Assembly (NCBI GenBank): GCA_026391355.1 | Contig: JAPLDH010000008.1 | Span: forward strand, 1-64,000 | Source: Bacteroidota bacterium | GTDB taxonomy: Bacteria > Bacteroidota > Bacteroidia > Bacteroidales > FEN-979 | Direction: 5' to 3' | DNA length: 64,000 nt | Part shown: one piece after another, positions 26,975 through 35,717 of the stretch | Layout: each line of letters begins with the position of its first letter | Numbering within the stretch: the stretch's first letter is position 1 | The notes under the pieces: model-generated | Told to the model about the DNA's origin: nothing | Seen by the model: the letters and a program-made list of their open reading frames with translations, nothing else | The model's database searches: none | Program-made: the position numbers and the translations under genes

Positions 26975-28564
26975 ATGGCAGAGATCAAACCAGCAGAGGT
27001 ATCGGCAATACTAAGGAGAGAATTGGCAGGATACCAGAATGAAGCAGAACTGGAAGAAGTGGGGACAGTTCTTCAGATTGGCGATGGAATTGCCAGAATT
27101 TACGGACTTGGTAATGCAGAATCAGGAGAATTGATAGAATTTGAGAAAAACGGCCTGAAAGCCATTGTACTCAACCTCGAAGAAGATAATATTGGTGCGG
27201 TACTCCTGGGAGAAGCTTACGATCTGAAAGAAGGAGACAGTGTTAGAAGAACCCGGAAGATTGCCTCCATTGAAGCAGGTGACGGATTATTGGGCCGTGT
27301 GATCAATACCCTTGGGGAACCGATCGACGGTAAGGGAAAGATACCAGGTAAACGGTTCGAAATGCCTTTGGAAAGAAAAGCGCCCGGTGTGATCTACCGT
27401 CAACCTGTGAACACACCGATCCAAACAGGTATCAAAGCCATCGACGCTATGATCCCGATCGGACGCGGTCAGCGTGAGCTCATCATCGGCGACCGGCAAA
27501 CGGGAAAAACGGCCATTGCTATTGACGCCATCATCAACCAGCGTGAGTTTTATGAGAAAGGGGAGACCGTTATTTGTATATATGTAGCTATCGGACAAAA
27601 AGGTTCAACGGTTGCCAACATTCATCAGATACTCGAAGAACATGGTGCAATGCCTTATACCGTGATCATTTCTGCAACTGCATCCGACCCGGCAGCCATG
27701 CAATTTTATGCACCTTTTGCTGGTGCCGCCATTGGTGAATTTTTCAGGGATACCGGACGTTCTGCATTATGTATCTACGATGACTTGTCAAAACAGGCGG
27801 TAGCTTATCGTGAAGTTTCCCTGTTATTGCGTCGTCCCCCGGGACGTGAAGCCTATCCCGGCGATGTCTTTTATCTTCATTCCCGTTTGCTTGAAAGAGC
27901 TGCAAGGATCATCTCGGCAGATAAGATTGCAAAGCAGATGAATGACCTTCCTCTCTCTATCCGGAACATGGTGAAAGGAGGAGGATCTTTAACCGCATTG
28001 CCAATCATTGAAACACAGGCAGGTGACGTTTCTGCATATATCCCGACCAACTGCATTTCCATCACCGACGGCCAGATTTTCCTTGAAACAAGTTTATTCA
28101 ACGCCGGTATCCGTCCTGCAATTAATGTGGGTATCTCTGTTTCCAGGGTAGGTGGATCAGCACAGATCAAATCCATGAAAAAAGTTGCCGGAACATTGAA
28201 ACTGGCACAAGCTGAATACCGTGAACTGGAGGCGTTTGCCAAATTCGGTTCCGACCTTGATGCCTCTACACGTAATGTACTGGAAAAAGGTTCCCGTAAC
28301 GTGGAAATTCTGAAACAACCCCAATACTCGCCCATGCCGGTAGAAAAGCAGATCGCAATTATTTTCTGCGGAACCAGGAACCTGTTGCGCAGTATCCCGG
28401 TAGATAAAATATCTCTTTTTGAAATGGAATACCTTAATTTTATGGAGATTCATCATAAGGAAGTACTGAAGAACCTGAAGGAAGGAAACCTGCTTGACGA
28501 AGATGTTAAAACGATGGAATCTGTTGCAAAAGAGATCACAGAAAAATACAAAGAAAAGAAATAG
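26975..28564 (+). CDS. atpA: F-type ATP synthase subunit alpha
   Basis: A 529-aa F1 subunit. The P-loop is [11 protein letters not shown] (about residue 172), with the N-terminal beta barrel ([20 protein letters not shown]). The family signature region is [20 protein letters not shown], with the arginine finger in SVSRVGG. Length and order are normal. It carries the non-catalytic nucleotide sites. The catalytic beta gene (atpD) is not in this cluster; in Bacteroidota it usually sits with atpC elsewhere. Confidence 0.97.
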   Translation: MAEIKPAEVSAILRRELAGYQNEAELEEVGTVLQIGDGIARIYGLGNAESGELIEFEKNGLKAIVLNLEEDNIGAVLLGEAYDLKEGDSVRRTRKIASIEAGDGLLGRVINTLGEPIDGKGKIPGKRFEMPLERKAPGVIYRQPVNTPIQTGIKAIDAMIPIGRGQRELIIGDRQTGKTAIAIDAIINQREFYEKGETVICIYVAIGQKGSTVANIHQILEEHGAMPYTVIISATASDPAAMQFYAPFAGAAIGEFFRDTGRSALCIYDDLSKQAVAYREVSLLLRRPPGREAYPGDVFYLHSRLLERAARIISADKIAKQMNDLPLSIRNMVKGGGSLTALPIIETQAGDVSAYIPTNCISITDGQIFLETSLFNAGIRPAINVGISVSRVGGSAQIKSMKKVAGTLKLAQAEYRELEAFAKFGSDLDASTRNVLEKGSRNVEILKQPQYSPMPVEKQIAIIFCGTRNLLRSIPVDKISLFEMEYLNFMEIHHKEVLKNLKEGNLLDEDVKTMESVAKEITEKYKEKK

Positions 28565-28573
28565 TAGCAGAAA

Positions 28574-29464
28574 ATGGCCGGATTAAAGGAAGTCAGGGTT
28601 CGTATTGCATCTGTAAAGACCACTTTACAGATCACCAGCGCAATGAAAATGATGGCTGCGGCTAAATTAAGGAAAGCACAAACTGCAATCGTTAAATTGC
28701 GTCCATATGCACTGAAACTAAATGATATTCTAAGGAATTTAAGCTCCAGCATTGAGGATTCAAATGAAAATCTTTATGTAAAACAGCGTCAACCGGAAAA
28801 GATATTACTTGTCGTCATCGCTTCCAACCGTGGATTGTGCGGGAGTTTTAATTCCAATGTTATCCGAACAACCACTTCCCTGATTGCACATGACTATACT
28901 GCTCAATCCCGGAAAAACAATGTAAGCCTGATCACAATTGGCAGGAAAGCATCAGATCATTTCCGCAAACGCAATTACAATGTTGTTGAAAACCGTGATG
29001 ATCTTTTTGATAACCTTACCTATGAGAATGTTGCATTGCTTGCAGAGAAAATCATGATGTCTTTCCTCAACAAGGAGTATGACCGGGTTTACATTATTTA
29101 CAATCAATTTAAGAATGCGGCCGTTCAGACCCTGACGGTAGAGCAGTACTTGCCCATTATGCCAGTGAATTCAAAACAGGAATCAATCAACAATGATGCT
29201 TTATCGAATTATATTTTTGAACCGGATAAAGAAACAATCATCCGGGAACTGATCCCGAAATCCTTGCGCATCAAGTTATTTAAAGCGCTTCTTGATTCAT
29301 TTGCTTCAGAGCAGGGGGCACGTATGACTGCAATGCAGAATGCCTCCGTAAACGCACAGGACATGATTCGCGATCTTCAGCTTTCCTATAACAAAGCCCG
29401 GCAGGCAGCCATCACCAAGGAACTTCTTGAAATTGTAAGTGGTGCTGAAGCGTTAAAGGGCTAA
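28574..29464 (+). CDS. atpG: F-type ATP synthase subunit gamma
   Basis: A 296-aa central stalk subunit. The N-terminal helix is LKEVRVRIASVKTTLQITSA followed by MKMMAAAKLRKAQ. The Rossmann part includes SNRGLCGSFNSNV, and the C-terminal helix is MTAMQNASVNAQDMIRDLQL then YNKARQAAITKELLEI. It ends the atp cluster and overlaps the convergent DUF3109 gene by 4 bp. Confidence 0.96.
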   Translation: MAGLKEVRVRIASVKTTLQITSAMKMMAAAKLRKAQTAIVKLRPYALKLNDILRNLSSSIEDSNENLYVKQRQPEKILLVVIASNRGLCGSFNSNVIRTTTSLIAHDYTAQSRKNNVSLITIGRKASDHFRKRNYNVVENRDDLFDNLTYENVALLAEKIMMSFLNKEYDRVYIIYNQFKNAAVQTLTVEQYLPIMPVNSKQESINNDALSNYIFEPDKETIIRELIPKSLRIKLFKALLDSFASEQGARMTAMQNASVNAQDMIRDLQLSYNKARQAAITKELLEIVSGAEALKG

Positions 29465-30015
29465 TAAAGAAGTGTGAGCAACTTATTATACCAGTTTCTG
29501 CCATATTTCCGAATCAATGAATCCCCTGCAAACTGGTAAAGTGCAATTTTTTGCTTACTTCCATTCTCCAGTGCATTCTTGCAGATCGGCCATTTGTGAT
29601 AATTTACTGCATCGTTTTCACCGATTTTGTTAATCCGGATCGGGTACAAATGACAGGAAACCGGCTTTTGGAAAGTGATTTTCTTTTCCGAATAAGCTTT
29701 TTCAATGGCACACCGCGCAATGCCGTTATCAAAATAAACATAGGCACATTCCCTTCCTTGAACCAATGGCGTAACGAACTTTCCTTCAGCATCATAATCA
29801 AATACACCCAAGTTTTCTACCTCGGCGATCCCTTCCCGTCTCATGAAGGGCTTTATATCGTCGATGTGGTCTTCGAGCAAAGAGATTTCCTCTTCCTCCA
29901 AAGGCGCCCCTGCATCTCCTTCAATGCAACAGGCCCCTTTGCACTTGTCAAGGTCACAGCAGAAGGAAACATCCCGAATGTCGTCGGAAATAATGGTGTT
30001 GCCATTAAGAATCAT
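29461..30015 (-). CDS. DUF3109 family cysteine-rich protein
   Basis: A 184-aa protein with a conserved cysteine set: FCCDLDKCKGACCIEGDAGA near the start, then RECAYVYF, RCAIEKAY, SCHLYPIRI and PICKNAL. This matches DUF3109 (YkgJ-like CxxxCxxCC proteins), proposed to bind zinc or an iron-sulfur cluster. The frame can be extended 28 codons upstream, but that part is translated from a short-word array (HSYIPIFLHFYI), so the Met at 30015 is chosen. Confidence 0.85.
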   Translation of the reverse strand: MILNGNTIISDDIRDVSFCCDLDKCKGACCIEGDAGAPLEEEEISLLEDHIDDIKPFMRREGIAEVENLGVFDYDAEGKFVTPLVQGRECAYVYFDNGIARCAIEKAYSEKKITFQKPVSCHLYPIRINKIGENDAVNYHKWPICKNALENGSKQKIALYQFAGDSLIRKYGRNWYNKLLTLLY

Positions 30016-30036
30016 TTTGCAAAGATACCAACTCTT

Positions 30037-30096
30037 AATGTAGAAATGTAGGAATATAGGAATATAGGAATGTAGGAAAATAGAAATGAAGGAATG
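30037..30096. repeat. Tandem word array (GTAGGAAT), left of the four-helix-bundle gene
   Basis: Units AATGTAG, AAATGTAGG, AATATAGG, AATATAGG, AATGTAGG, AAAATAG, AAATGAAGG; period about 8 bp. Its first 19 bases (30037-30055) are the exact reverse complement of 30535-30553, so the four-helix-bundle gene lies between inverted arrays. Confidence 0.85.
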
Positions 30097-30169
30097 CAAA
30101 CAATTAAAATATTATGATAAAATGTGTGACCTTTTTAATGTATAACCGATTAAGGAAAAAATACAGGAG

Positions 30170-30535
30170 ATGAAGACAAACATTATTAAAGAGAAGAGTT
30201 TTGACTTTTCAGCAGAGGTTGTGTTCCTCTATCAATATCTTGTAAAGGAAAGACACGAATACATTTTATCAAAACAACTGATCAGGTCGGGGACTTCCGT
30301 CGGAGCTAATACCGCTGAAGGTCTTGGTGGACAAAGCCCTAAAGACTTTTGTCATTGTCTCAATGTGGCTTATAAAGAAGCACGGGAATCATTCTACTGG
30401 ATTTCGCTTCTCAAGAAAACAAACTATTTGAATGCTGAAAAAGCAGATCCGGTGCTGTTAAAATGTGATGAGATCATCAGGATCCTATGCTCGATCCTGA
30501 AAACCACAAATGAAAGGTATAATCTTTCAAAATAA
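30170..30535 (+). CDS. Four helix bundle protein (S23/IVP/bAvd-like)
   Basis: A 121-aa protein of the four-helix-bundle family related to proteins encoded in 23S rRNA intervening sequences and to the Avd accessory proteins of diversity-generating retroelements. The core is LIRSGTSVGANTAEGLGGQS, PKDFCHCLNVAYKEARESFY and a C-terminal helix with LKCDEIIRILCSILK. The family is thought to bind nucleic acid through a basic pentamer; members found alone have no known role. It sits alone between the atp/DUF3109 and nuo regions. Its stop codon (533-535 of this kilobase) touches the right inverted word array. No reverse transcriptase is nearby. Confidence 0.88.
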   Translation: MKTNIIKEKSFDFSAEVVFLYQYLVKERHEYILSKQLIRSGTSVGANTAEGLGGQSPKDFCHCLNVAYKEARESFYWISLLKKTNYLNAEKADPVLLKCDEIIRILCSILKTTNERYNLSK

Positions 30536-30564
30536 TTCCTACATTTCTACATTTCTACATTTTT
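30535..30564. repeat. Tandem word array, right of the four-helix-bundle gene (inverted copy)
   Basis: ATTCCTAC, ATTTCTAC, ATTTCTAC, ATTTTT. The first 19 bases are the exact reverse complement of 30037-30055. It begins in the last base of the stop codon. Confidence 0.85.
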
Positions 30565-30656
30565 CTCCTCCTGTATTGCAGATTTAGCATCAATCTAAAT
30601 AGCACATAGATTGAAGCTTCCATATGTAAAATATTAGGTGGTTTCATAATAATTTA

Positions 30657-30664
30657 TAATTTTG
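30657..30664 (+). promoter_or_regulatory. Candidate -7 element (TAATTTTG) for the nuo operon
   Basis: TAnnTTTG match 33 bp before the nuoA start; no clear -33 element. Confidence 0.5.
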
Positions 30665-30696
30665 CCGCTGAATTTTAGTTAACTATTTCACATCCT

Positions 30697-31047
30697 ATGA
30701 GTGCTGAAAGCTTGATTCTGTTCTTCATTGTCGGCGCATTCCTTGTCGGGATCGCCATCTTGTTCTCCAGTTACATTCCACCGAAATCGACAAATCCCCA
30801 GAAATCGGAAACCTATGAATGTGGTATTCCCACAGAGGGGATCACCTGGCTCCAGTTCAATGTTGGTTACTACCTTTTTGCCATTGTATTTCTGGTGTTT
30901 GACGTTGAAACTGTTTTCATATTTCCCTGGGCAAGGGTTATGAAAACAGCCGGTACAAAAGGTTTTGTGGAGATCATCATTTTCTTTTTCGTACTTGGTG
31001 CAGGTTTGTTGTACGCCTGGAAGAAAGGAGCATTGAAATGGGAATAA
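30697..31047 (+). CDS. nuoA: NADH-quinone oxidoreductase subunit A
   Basis: A 116-aa membrane subunit with three helices. The conserved loop [13 protein letters not shown] carries the Cys of the quinone-site loop, and [20 protein letters not shown] is the family's most conserved segment. It overlaps nuoB by 10 bp and starts the 11-gene complex I operon. Confidence 0.95.
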   Translation: MSAESLILFFIVGAFLVGIAILFSSYIPPKSTNPQKSETYECGIPTEGITWLQFNVGYYLFAIVFLVFDVETVFIFPWARVMKTAGTKGFVEIIIFFFVLGAGLLYAWKKGALKWE

Positions 31048-31580
31048 AAAACATGAAAGAAAAGGATTTCCGGGACAATGAAACACTGGAAACCTTTAAA
31101 CTCCCGAATCGAAATTTCCTGCTTACGACAATTGACGACATTATTGACTGGGGACGGTCGAATTCGGTCTGGCCACTTACTTTTGCAACAAGCTGTTGCG
31201 GTATTGAAATGATGGCCGCAGGCGCTTCCCGCTACGACTTTGCCCGGTTCGGAATCGAGGTTTACCGTGCCAGTCCCCGCCAGGCGGATGTGATCGTTGT
31301 AGCAGGCACCGTAGTCAATAAAATGGCCCCGGTCTTAAAGAGATTGTATGACCAGATGTCGGAACCGAAATATGTGATTGCAATGGGTGCATGTGCCGTT
31401 TCCGGCGGGCCATTTTTCTATAATACCTATCATGTGGTGAGGGGAGTTGATCATGTAATACCGGTAGATGTTTACATTCCCGGTTGTCCTCCCCGTCCTG
31501 AAGCATTATTATATGGTGTTATGCAACTGCAACGTAAAATAAAACTACAGTCGGTGACTGAAATGAACAAACCCCTTTGA
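31038..31580 (+). CDS. nuoB: NADH-quinone oxidoreductase subunit B
   Basis: A 180-aa subunit that binds cluster N2 next to the quinone site. The four ligand cysteines are in [23 protein letters not shown] and [12 protein letters not shown], all present. The conserved [17 protein letters not shown] segment is intact. A later start (MKEKDF) is possible five codons in. Confidence 0.96.
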   Translation: MGIKNMKEKDFRDNETLETFKLPNRNFLLTTIDDIIDWGRSNSVWPLTFATSCCGIEMMAAGASRYDFARFGIEVYRASPRQADVIVVAGTVVNKMAPVLKRLYDQMSEPKYVIAMGACAVSGGPFFYNTYHVVRGVDHVIPVDVYIPGCPPRPEALLYGVMQLQRKIKLQSVTEMNKPL

Positions 31581-31602
31581 TCCAGCAAGTCAAACCATCA
31601 TC

Positions 31603-32061
31603 ATGGATAACGAAAGCATAAAGGAAAGAGTTCAGGCCCTCGTCCCTGAAGCTCAATTGGAAGAAAACAAGCAGTTTATCACCTTTGTCATTCCGGCAGA
31701 GAAGATGCATGATCTGGCCCTCAGTCTGAAATACAATGAGGACCTGGCATTTGATTATCTTTTCTGTCTTACTGGTGTTGATACTGTAAAACACCTTGTA
31801 GTTGTCTATCACCTTGCATCAACAAAACATGGCCATTCCCTCGTTTTAAAGGCACAGACCACAGACCGGGAAAATCCCGCATTTGATACAATTTGTGATA
31901 TCTGGAAATCGGGTGAGTTTTACGAACGGGAAGTTTTTGATATGTTTGGTATCCGGTTCAATAATCACCCTGATTTAAGGAGGATCTTCCTGGATGAGAA
32001 CTGGAAAGGATTTCCATTCAGGAAAGATTATGTCGATGAAGTAAATATCGTTGAACTTTAA
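31603..32061 (+). CDS. nuoC: NADH-quinone oxidoreductase subunit C
   Basis: A 152-aa peripheral-arm subunit. Family motifs are FDYLFCLTGVDTVKHL, the conserved EREVFDMFGIRFNNHPDLRR and WKGFPFRKDY. It is a separate protein here, not fused to NuoD. It precedes nuoD by 2 bp. Confidence 0.95.
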   Translation: MDNESIKERVQALVPEAQLEENKQFITFVIPAEKMHDLALSLKYNEDLAFDYLFCLTGVDTVKHLVVVYHLASTKHGHSLVLKAQTTDRENPAFDTICDIWKSGEFYEREVFDMFGIRFNNHPDLRRIFLDENWKGFPFRKDYVDEVNIVEL

Positions 32062-32063
32062 GT

Positions 32064-33191
32064 ATGAAAGAAGTCATCCACACCCCCGTACCGTACATTG
32101 AGGAAGAGGAATACCATATCAATATGGGTCCTCAGCACCCTTCCACGCATGGGGTGCTCAGGCTGGTTGTCACCCTCCAGGGGGAGATCGTGAAAAAGCT
32201 AAAGCCACATTGTGGCTATATTCACCGCGGCATTGAAAAAATGTGTGAAAAGGATACCTATCCACAGATCATCCATCTTACGGACCGGATGGATTATCTT
32301 TCGGCACACATCAACAACCACGCAGTTTGTTTGCTTGTCGAAAATGCCCTTCAGGTTGAAGTTCCGGAAAGGGTGAAATACATCCGCACCATCATCGATG
32401 AACTGACCCGTATCCAGTCGCACCAGCTCTGGTGGGCATGCTATGGTATGGATCTTGGCGGATTGACCTGCTTTTTCTATGGTTTGCGGGACCGCGAAAA
32501 GATCCTCGATATTTTTGAACAATCCTTTGGATCAAGGTTACTCCATAGTTATTATGCACCGGGCGGCCTGATGATGGATATTCATCCGGATTTCCAGAAA
32601 AATGTCAAGGCATTTATCAAATATTTCCGCAAGAAGATAAAAGATTACGACCGGATCCTTACGGGTAATGTCATCATGCAGGAAAGAACGCGGGGTATTG
32701 GAATACTTACCAGGGACAATGCAATCAGTTATGCTGTTACAGGTCCTTCGGGACGTGCTTCAGGTTTTAGCTGCGATGTAAGGAAGCACTATCCATACGC
32801 ATGTTACGACAAAGTTGACTTTAAAGAGATCCTGTATACCGAAGGGGATACGTTGCACCGGTATTTTGCCAGGATGGAGGAGATGCGTGAATCGATGAAG
32901 ATCATCGAACAACTCATTGATAATATTCCGGCAGGGGATTATTCAGCCAAGATGAAGGCGGTATTGAAGCTTCCTGCAGGGGAATATTACCAGCGGGTTG
33001 AAACTGCAAGGGGCGAATTGGGGGTATATTGTATCAGTGACGGCAACAAAACTCCATTCCGCATGAAATTCCGTTCTCCCAATTTCAGTAACCTGGGCGT
33101 ATTGGATTCAATCAGCAGGGACACGAAGATTGCTGACCTTGTAGCCATTGGCGCTTCCCTTGATTTTGTAATTCCTGATATAGACAGATAA
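32064..33191 (+). CDS. nuoD: NADH-quinone oxidoreductase subunit D
   Basis: A 375-aa 49-kDa-type subunit that shapes the quinone pocket. It has MGPQHPSTHGVLRLVVTL (quinone-site His), PHCGYIHRGIEKM, DRMDYLSA and TARGELGVYCISDG. The length is normal for NuoD alone. It follows nuoC directly and is 12 bp before nuoH. Confidence 0.96.
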   Translation: MKEVIHTPVPYIEEEEYHINMGPQHPSTHGVLRLVVTLQGEIVKKLKPHCGYIHRGIEKMCEKDTYPQIIHLTDRMDYLSAHINNHAVCLLVENALQVEVPERVKYIRTIIDELTRIQSHQLWWACYGMDLGGLTCFFYGLRDREKILDIFEQSFGSRLLHSYYAPGGLMMDIHPDFQKNVKAFIKYFRKKIKDYDRILTGNVIMQERTRGIGILTRDNAISYAVTGPSGRASGFSCDVRKHYPYACYDKVDFKEILYTEGDTLHRYFARMEEMRESMKIIEQLIDNIPAGDYSAKMKAVLKLPAGEYYQRVETARGELGVYCISDGNKTPFRMKFRSPNFSNLGVLDSISRDTKIADLVAIGASLDFVIPDIDR

Positions 33192-33203
33192 CATCATTAC
33201 GAT

Positions 33204-34292
33204 ATGGCTTTCAGTATTTATGACTTTACTTCATTTAACCAGGCAATAGATAAAGCCCTTTATAACGCTTTACCTCCCGTTTGGGCGCTGATCGTTGAGA
33301 TGACGATCATTGGGCTTGTGTTTCTATTGTTTTATGCCCTGGTCGGACTTTTCCTGGTATATGCCGAAAGAAAGGTTTGCGCTTTTATGCAGAACCGTGT
33401 CGGGCCAAACCGGGTAGGACCTTACGGAATTTTCCAAACCATAGCCGACTTTATCAAATTACTGATGAAGGAGCTTATCACGATCAAAAATTCTGACAAA
33501 TTGCTGTTCAACCTTGCTCCGTTTATTGTGATCATTGCTTCGTTCATGGCAATCGCTGCCATTCCTTTCGGGAAAGGACTTCATGCGATTGACTTTGATA
33601 TCGGTATCCTGTACGTGATTGCCGTTTCCTCACTTGGTGTTGTCGGTATCCTGCTGGCCGGATGGTCAAGCAACAATAAGTATTCGCTGATCGGGGCGAT
33701 GAGAAGTGGCGCCCAGATCGTGAGTTACGAACTTTCAGTAGGATTGTCACTGCTCACTATTATCATCCTCGCCGGTACCATGCAGTTCTCACAGATCGTG
33801 GAAGGGCAGGCAACAGGGTGGTTTATTTTTAAAGGCCATATACCTGCGTTCATCGCATTTGTAATGTTCCTGATCGCCTCAACAGCTGAAACGAACCGGG
33901 GACCTTTCGACCTTGCAGAAGCCGAATCGGAATTAACCGCAGGTTTCCATACAGAATATTCGGGAATCAAATTTGCATTTTTCTTCCTTGCCGAATATAT
34001 GAATATGTTTATTGTTGCTTCCATCGCTGCAACTGTTTTCCTGGGAGGTTGGATGCCATTTCATGTTGGAGGATGGAGTGGATTTAACCACATCATGGAT
34101 TTTATTCCACCATTTATATGGTACCTGGGTAAAACTGCTTTCGTCATTTTCCTTATGATGTGGTTCAAATGGACATTTCCACGGCTCAGGATCGACCAGT
34201 TACTGAATCTTGAATGGAAGTACCTGCTTCCGATCAACCTGGTCAATATCCTGGTCATGGCATTTATAGTATTAATGGGTTGGCATTTTTAA
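33204..34292 (+). CDS. nuoH: NADH-quinone oxidoreductase subunit H
   Basis: A 362-aa subunit with about eight helices joining the peripheral and membrane arms. Motifs are [20 protein letters not shown] near residue 53, [33 protein letters not shown] (the acidic quinone-chamber loop) and [15 protein letters not shown]. All landmark residues are present. Confidence 0.96.
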   Translation: MAFSIYDFTSFNQAIDKALYNALPPVWALIVEMTIIGLVFLLFYALVGLFLVYAERKVCAFMQNRVGPNRVGPYGIFQTIADFIKLLMKELITIKNSDKLLFNLAPFIVIIASFMAIAAIPFGKGLHAIDFDIGILYVIAVSSLGVVGILLAGWSSNNKYSLIGAMRSGAQIVSYELSVGLSLLTIIILAGTMQFSQIVEGQATGWFIFKGHIPAFIAFVMFLIASTAETNRGPFDLAEAESELTAGFHTEYSGIKFAFFFLAEYMNMFIVASIAATVFLGGWMPFHVGGWSGFNHIMDFIPPFIWYLGKTAFVIFLMMWFKWTFPRLRIDQLLNLEWKYLLPINLVNILVMAFIVLMGWHF

Positions 34293-34296
34293 AACT

Positions 34297-34776
34297 ATGA
34301 ATAGTTTCTTCAAATATTTTACAGATATATACTCGGGGGTAAAGTCACTTCTGACCGGAATGTCTGTAACCGGAAAGTACTTTTTCAGTCCGGGGCAGAT
34401 CGTAACTGAACAGTATCCCGAAAACCGCAAAAAACTTCTGATGCAGGAACGGTTCAAAGGTGAAGTGATCATGCCGCACGATCAGAACAATCAGCACCGT
34501 TGCACCGGTTGCGGGATCTGCGAAACAAACTGTCCGAACGGCTCGATCGAAGTCATCTCCAACCGGATTGACAGTGGCGACGGTAAAAAGGTACGGATCA
34601 TCGATAAACACATCTACCATTTATCTATGTGCACTTTCTGTGGACTTTGCATTAAAACCTGCCCTTCCGATGCACTCGCCTGGGGACAGCAATTTGAACA
34701 TGCAGTTTTTGACCGTGCGAAACTGACAAAGACTTTAAATAAACCAGGATCATCCATCCTTAAAGGTATTGAATAA
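34297..34776 (+). CDS. nuoI: NADH-quinone oxidoreductase subunit I
   Basis: A 159-aa ferredoxin-like subunit with two 4Fe-4S motifs, CTGCGICETNCPNGS and CTFCGLCIKTCPSDA (clusters N6a and N6b). In complexes without NuoEFG the electrons would enter at or before this subunit, from ferredoxin or another donor. Its stop overlaps the nuoJ start by one base. Confidence 0.95.
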   Translation: MNSFFKYFTDIYSGVKSLLTGMSVTGKYFFSPGQIVTEQYPENRKKLLMQERFKGEVIMPHDQNNQHRCTGCGICETNCPNGSIEVISNRIDSGDGKKVRIIDKHIYHLSMCTFCGLCIKTCPSDALAWGQQFEHAVFDRAKLTKTLNKPGSSILKGIE

Positions 34777-35285
34777 TGACGAGCAATCAATTCATGTTTT
34801 TTCTCTTTGCGGCGATCATCGTGATCTTTTCGATCCTCACCGTGACCAACCGCAGAATCCTGCGCGCAGCAACATTCCTGTTATTTGTGCTGGTTTCAAC
34901 AGCAGGTCTCTACTTCATGTTACGGTTTAATTTCCTGGCTGCAATTCAGTTGACATTATATGCAGGAGGTATTGTAGTGCTGATCATTTTCTCAATCCTG
35001 TTAACCAGCCAGATTGCTGAGAAACTGGAACAACCGCACCTGATGAAAAAGATCTTTGCAGCCATTACCGCAATCATCGGGGGCAGCCTCTGTATTTATA
35101 CCATCCTGCTCTTTGACTTTAAGGAGAAATTGATGGAAGCTCCCAATACAAATATTGAAACAGTGGGTAACGCATTGATCAGTACCGGAAAATACGGGTA
35201 CGCACTGCCCTTTGAAGTGATCTCCATCCTCCTCCTGGCAGCGATGATCGGATCAATTATCGTAGCAAAGAAAAGAAAGGATTAA
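34776..35285 (+). CDS. nuoJ: NADH-quinone oxidoreductase subunit J
   Basis: A 169-aa membrane subunit with five helices; TNRRILRAATFLLFVLVSTA and AAIQLTLYAGGIVVLIIFSI are the characteristic segments. It sits between nuoI and nuoK as usual. Confidence 0.93.
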   Translation: MTSNQFMFFLFAAIIVIFSILTVTNRRILRAATFLLFVLVSTAGLYFMLRFNFLAAIQLTLYAGGIVVLIIFSILLTSQIAEKLEQPHLMKKIFAAITAIIGGSLCIYTILLFDFKEKLMEAPNTNIETVGNALISTGKYGYALPFEVISILLLAAMIGSIIVAKKRKD

Positions 35286-35308
35286 TTCAATTATTAAACA
35301 AAAAAGTT

Positions 35309-35626
35309 ATGTTTGAAGGAATACCATTAACCTGGTTTCTGATCCTCGCCACAGTCATGTTTTTCATCGGGATCTATGGCTTTCTGGTCAGAAAAAACCT
35401 TATCACAATATTGATGTCACTTGAATTGGTGCTGAATTCTGTCAATATCAATTTTGTGGCTTTCAACAAGCTGCTTTATCCGCAACACCTGGAAGGGATG
35501 TTTTTTACGATGTTTGTCGTTGCCGTTGCCGCAGCCGAGGCCTCTGTTGCTATTGCCATTATTATCAATATTTACAGGCGCTTGACCAATATTGATGTGG
35601 AGAGAGTAGATGAGATGAAGTATTAG
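35309..35626 (+). CDS. nuoK: NADH-quinone oxidoreductase subunit K
   Basis: A 105-aa, three-helix subunit (MrpC-like). The conserved glutamates of the proton path are in MSLELVLNSVNINF and AEASVAIAIIINIYR. A word array (35632-35708) separates it from nuoL. Confidence 0.94.
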   Translation: MFEGIPLTWFLILATVMFFIGIYGFLVRKNLITILMSLELVLNSVNINFVAFNKLLYPQHLEGMFFTMFVVAVAAAEASVAIAIIINIYRRLTNIDVERVDEMKY

Positions 35627-35631
35627 AAGGA

Positions 35632-35708
35632 AAGTCAAAATTCAAAAATCAAAAGTCAAAATGCAAATTGATTGGATAAATTAAATCGTAATTCGTAAAT
35701 CGTAAATT
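35632..35708. repeat. Tandem word arrays between nuoK and nuoL
   Basis: Two successive families: AGTCAAAATTCAAAAATCAA and AAGTCAAAATGCAAAT (period about 8-10 bp), then AAATCGTAATTCGTAAATCG TAAATT in pieces with period 8. The operon continues across them. Confidence 0.75.
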
Positions 35709-35717
35709 TTTCTTTAT

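Noticed and set aside
30037-30096. CRISPR-like repeat array
   Set aside because: Units are 8 bp with no spacers, so it is a degenerate tandem array, not CRISPR. No cas genes are present.
30016-30099. 28-codon N-terminal extension of the DUF3109 protein
   Set aside because: The residues come from a short tandem array; the conserved protein starts at 30015.
30170-30535. Diversity-generating retroelement accessory (Avd)
   Set aside because: No reverse transcriptase, template repeat or variable-repeat gene is nearby.
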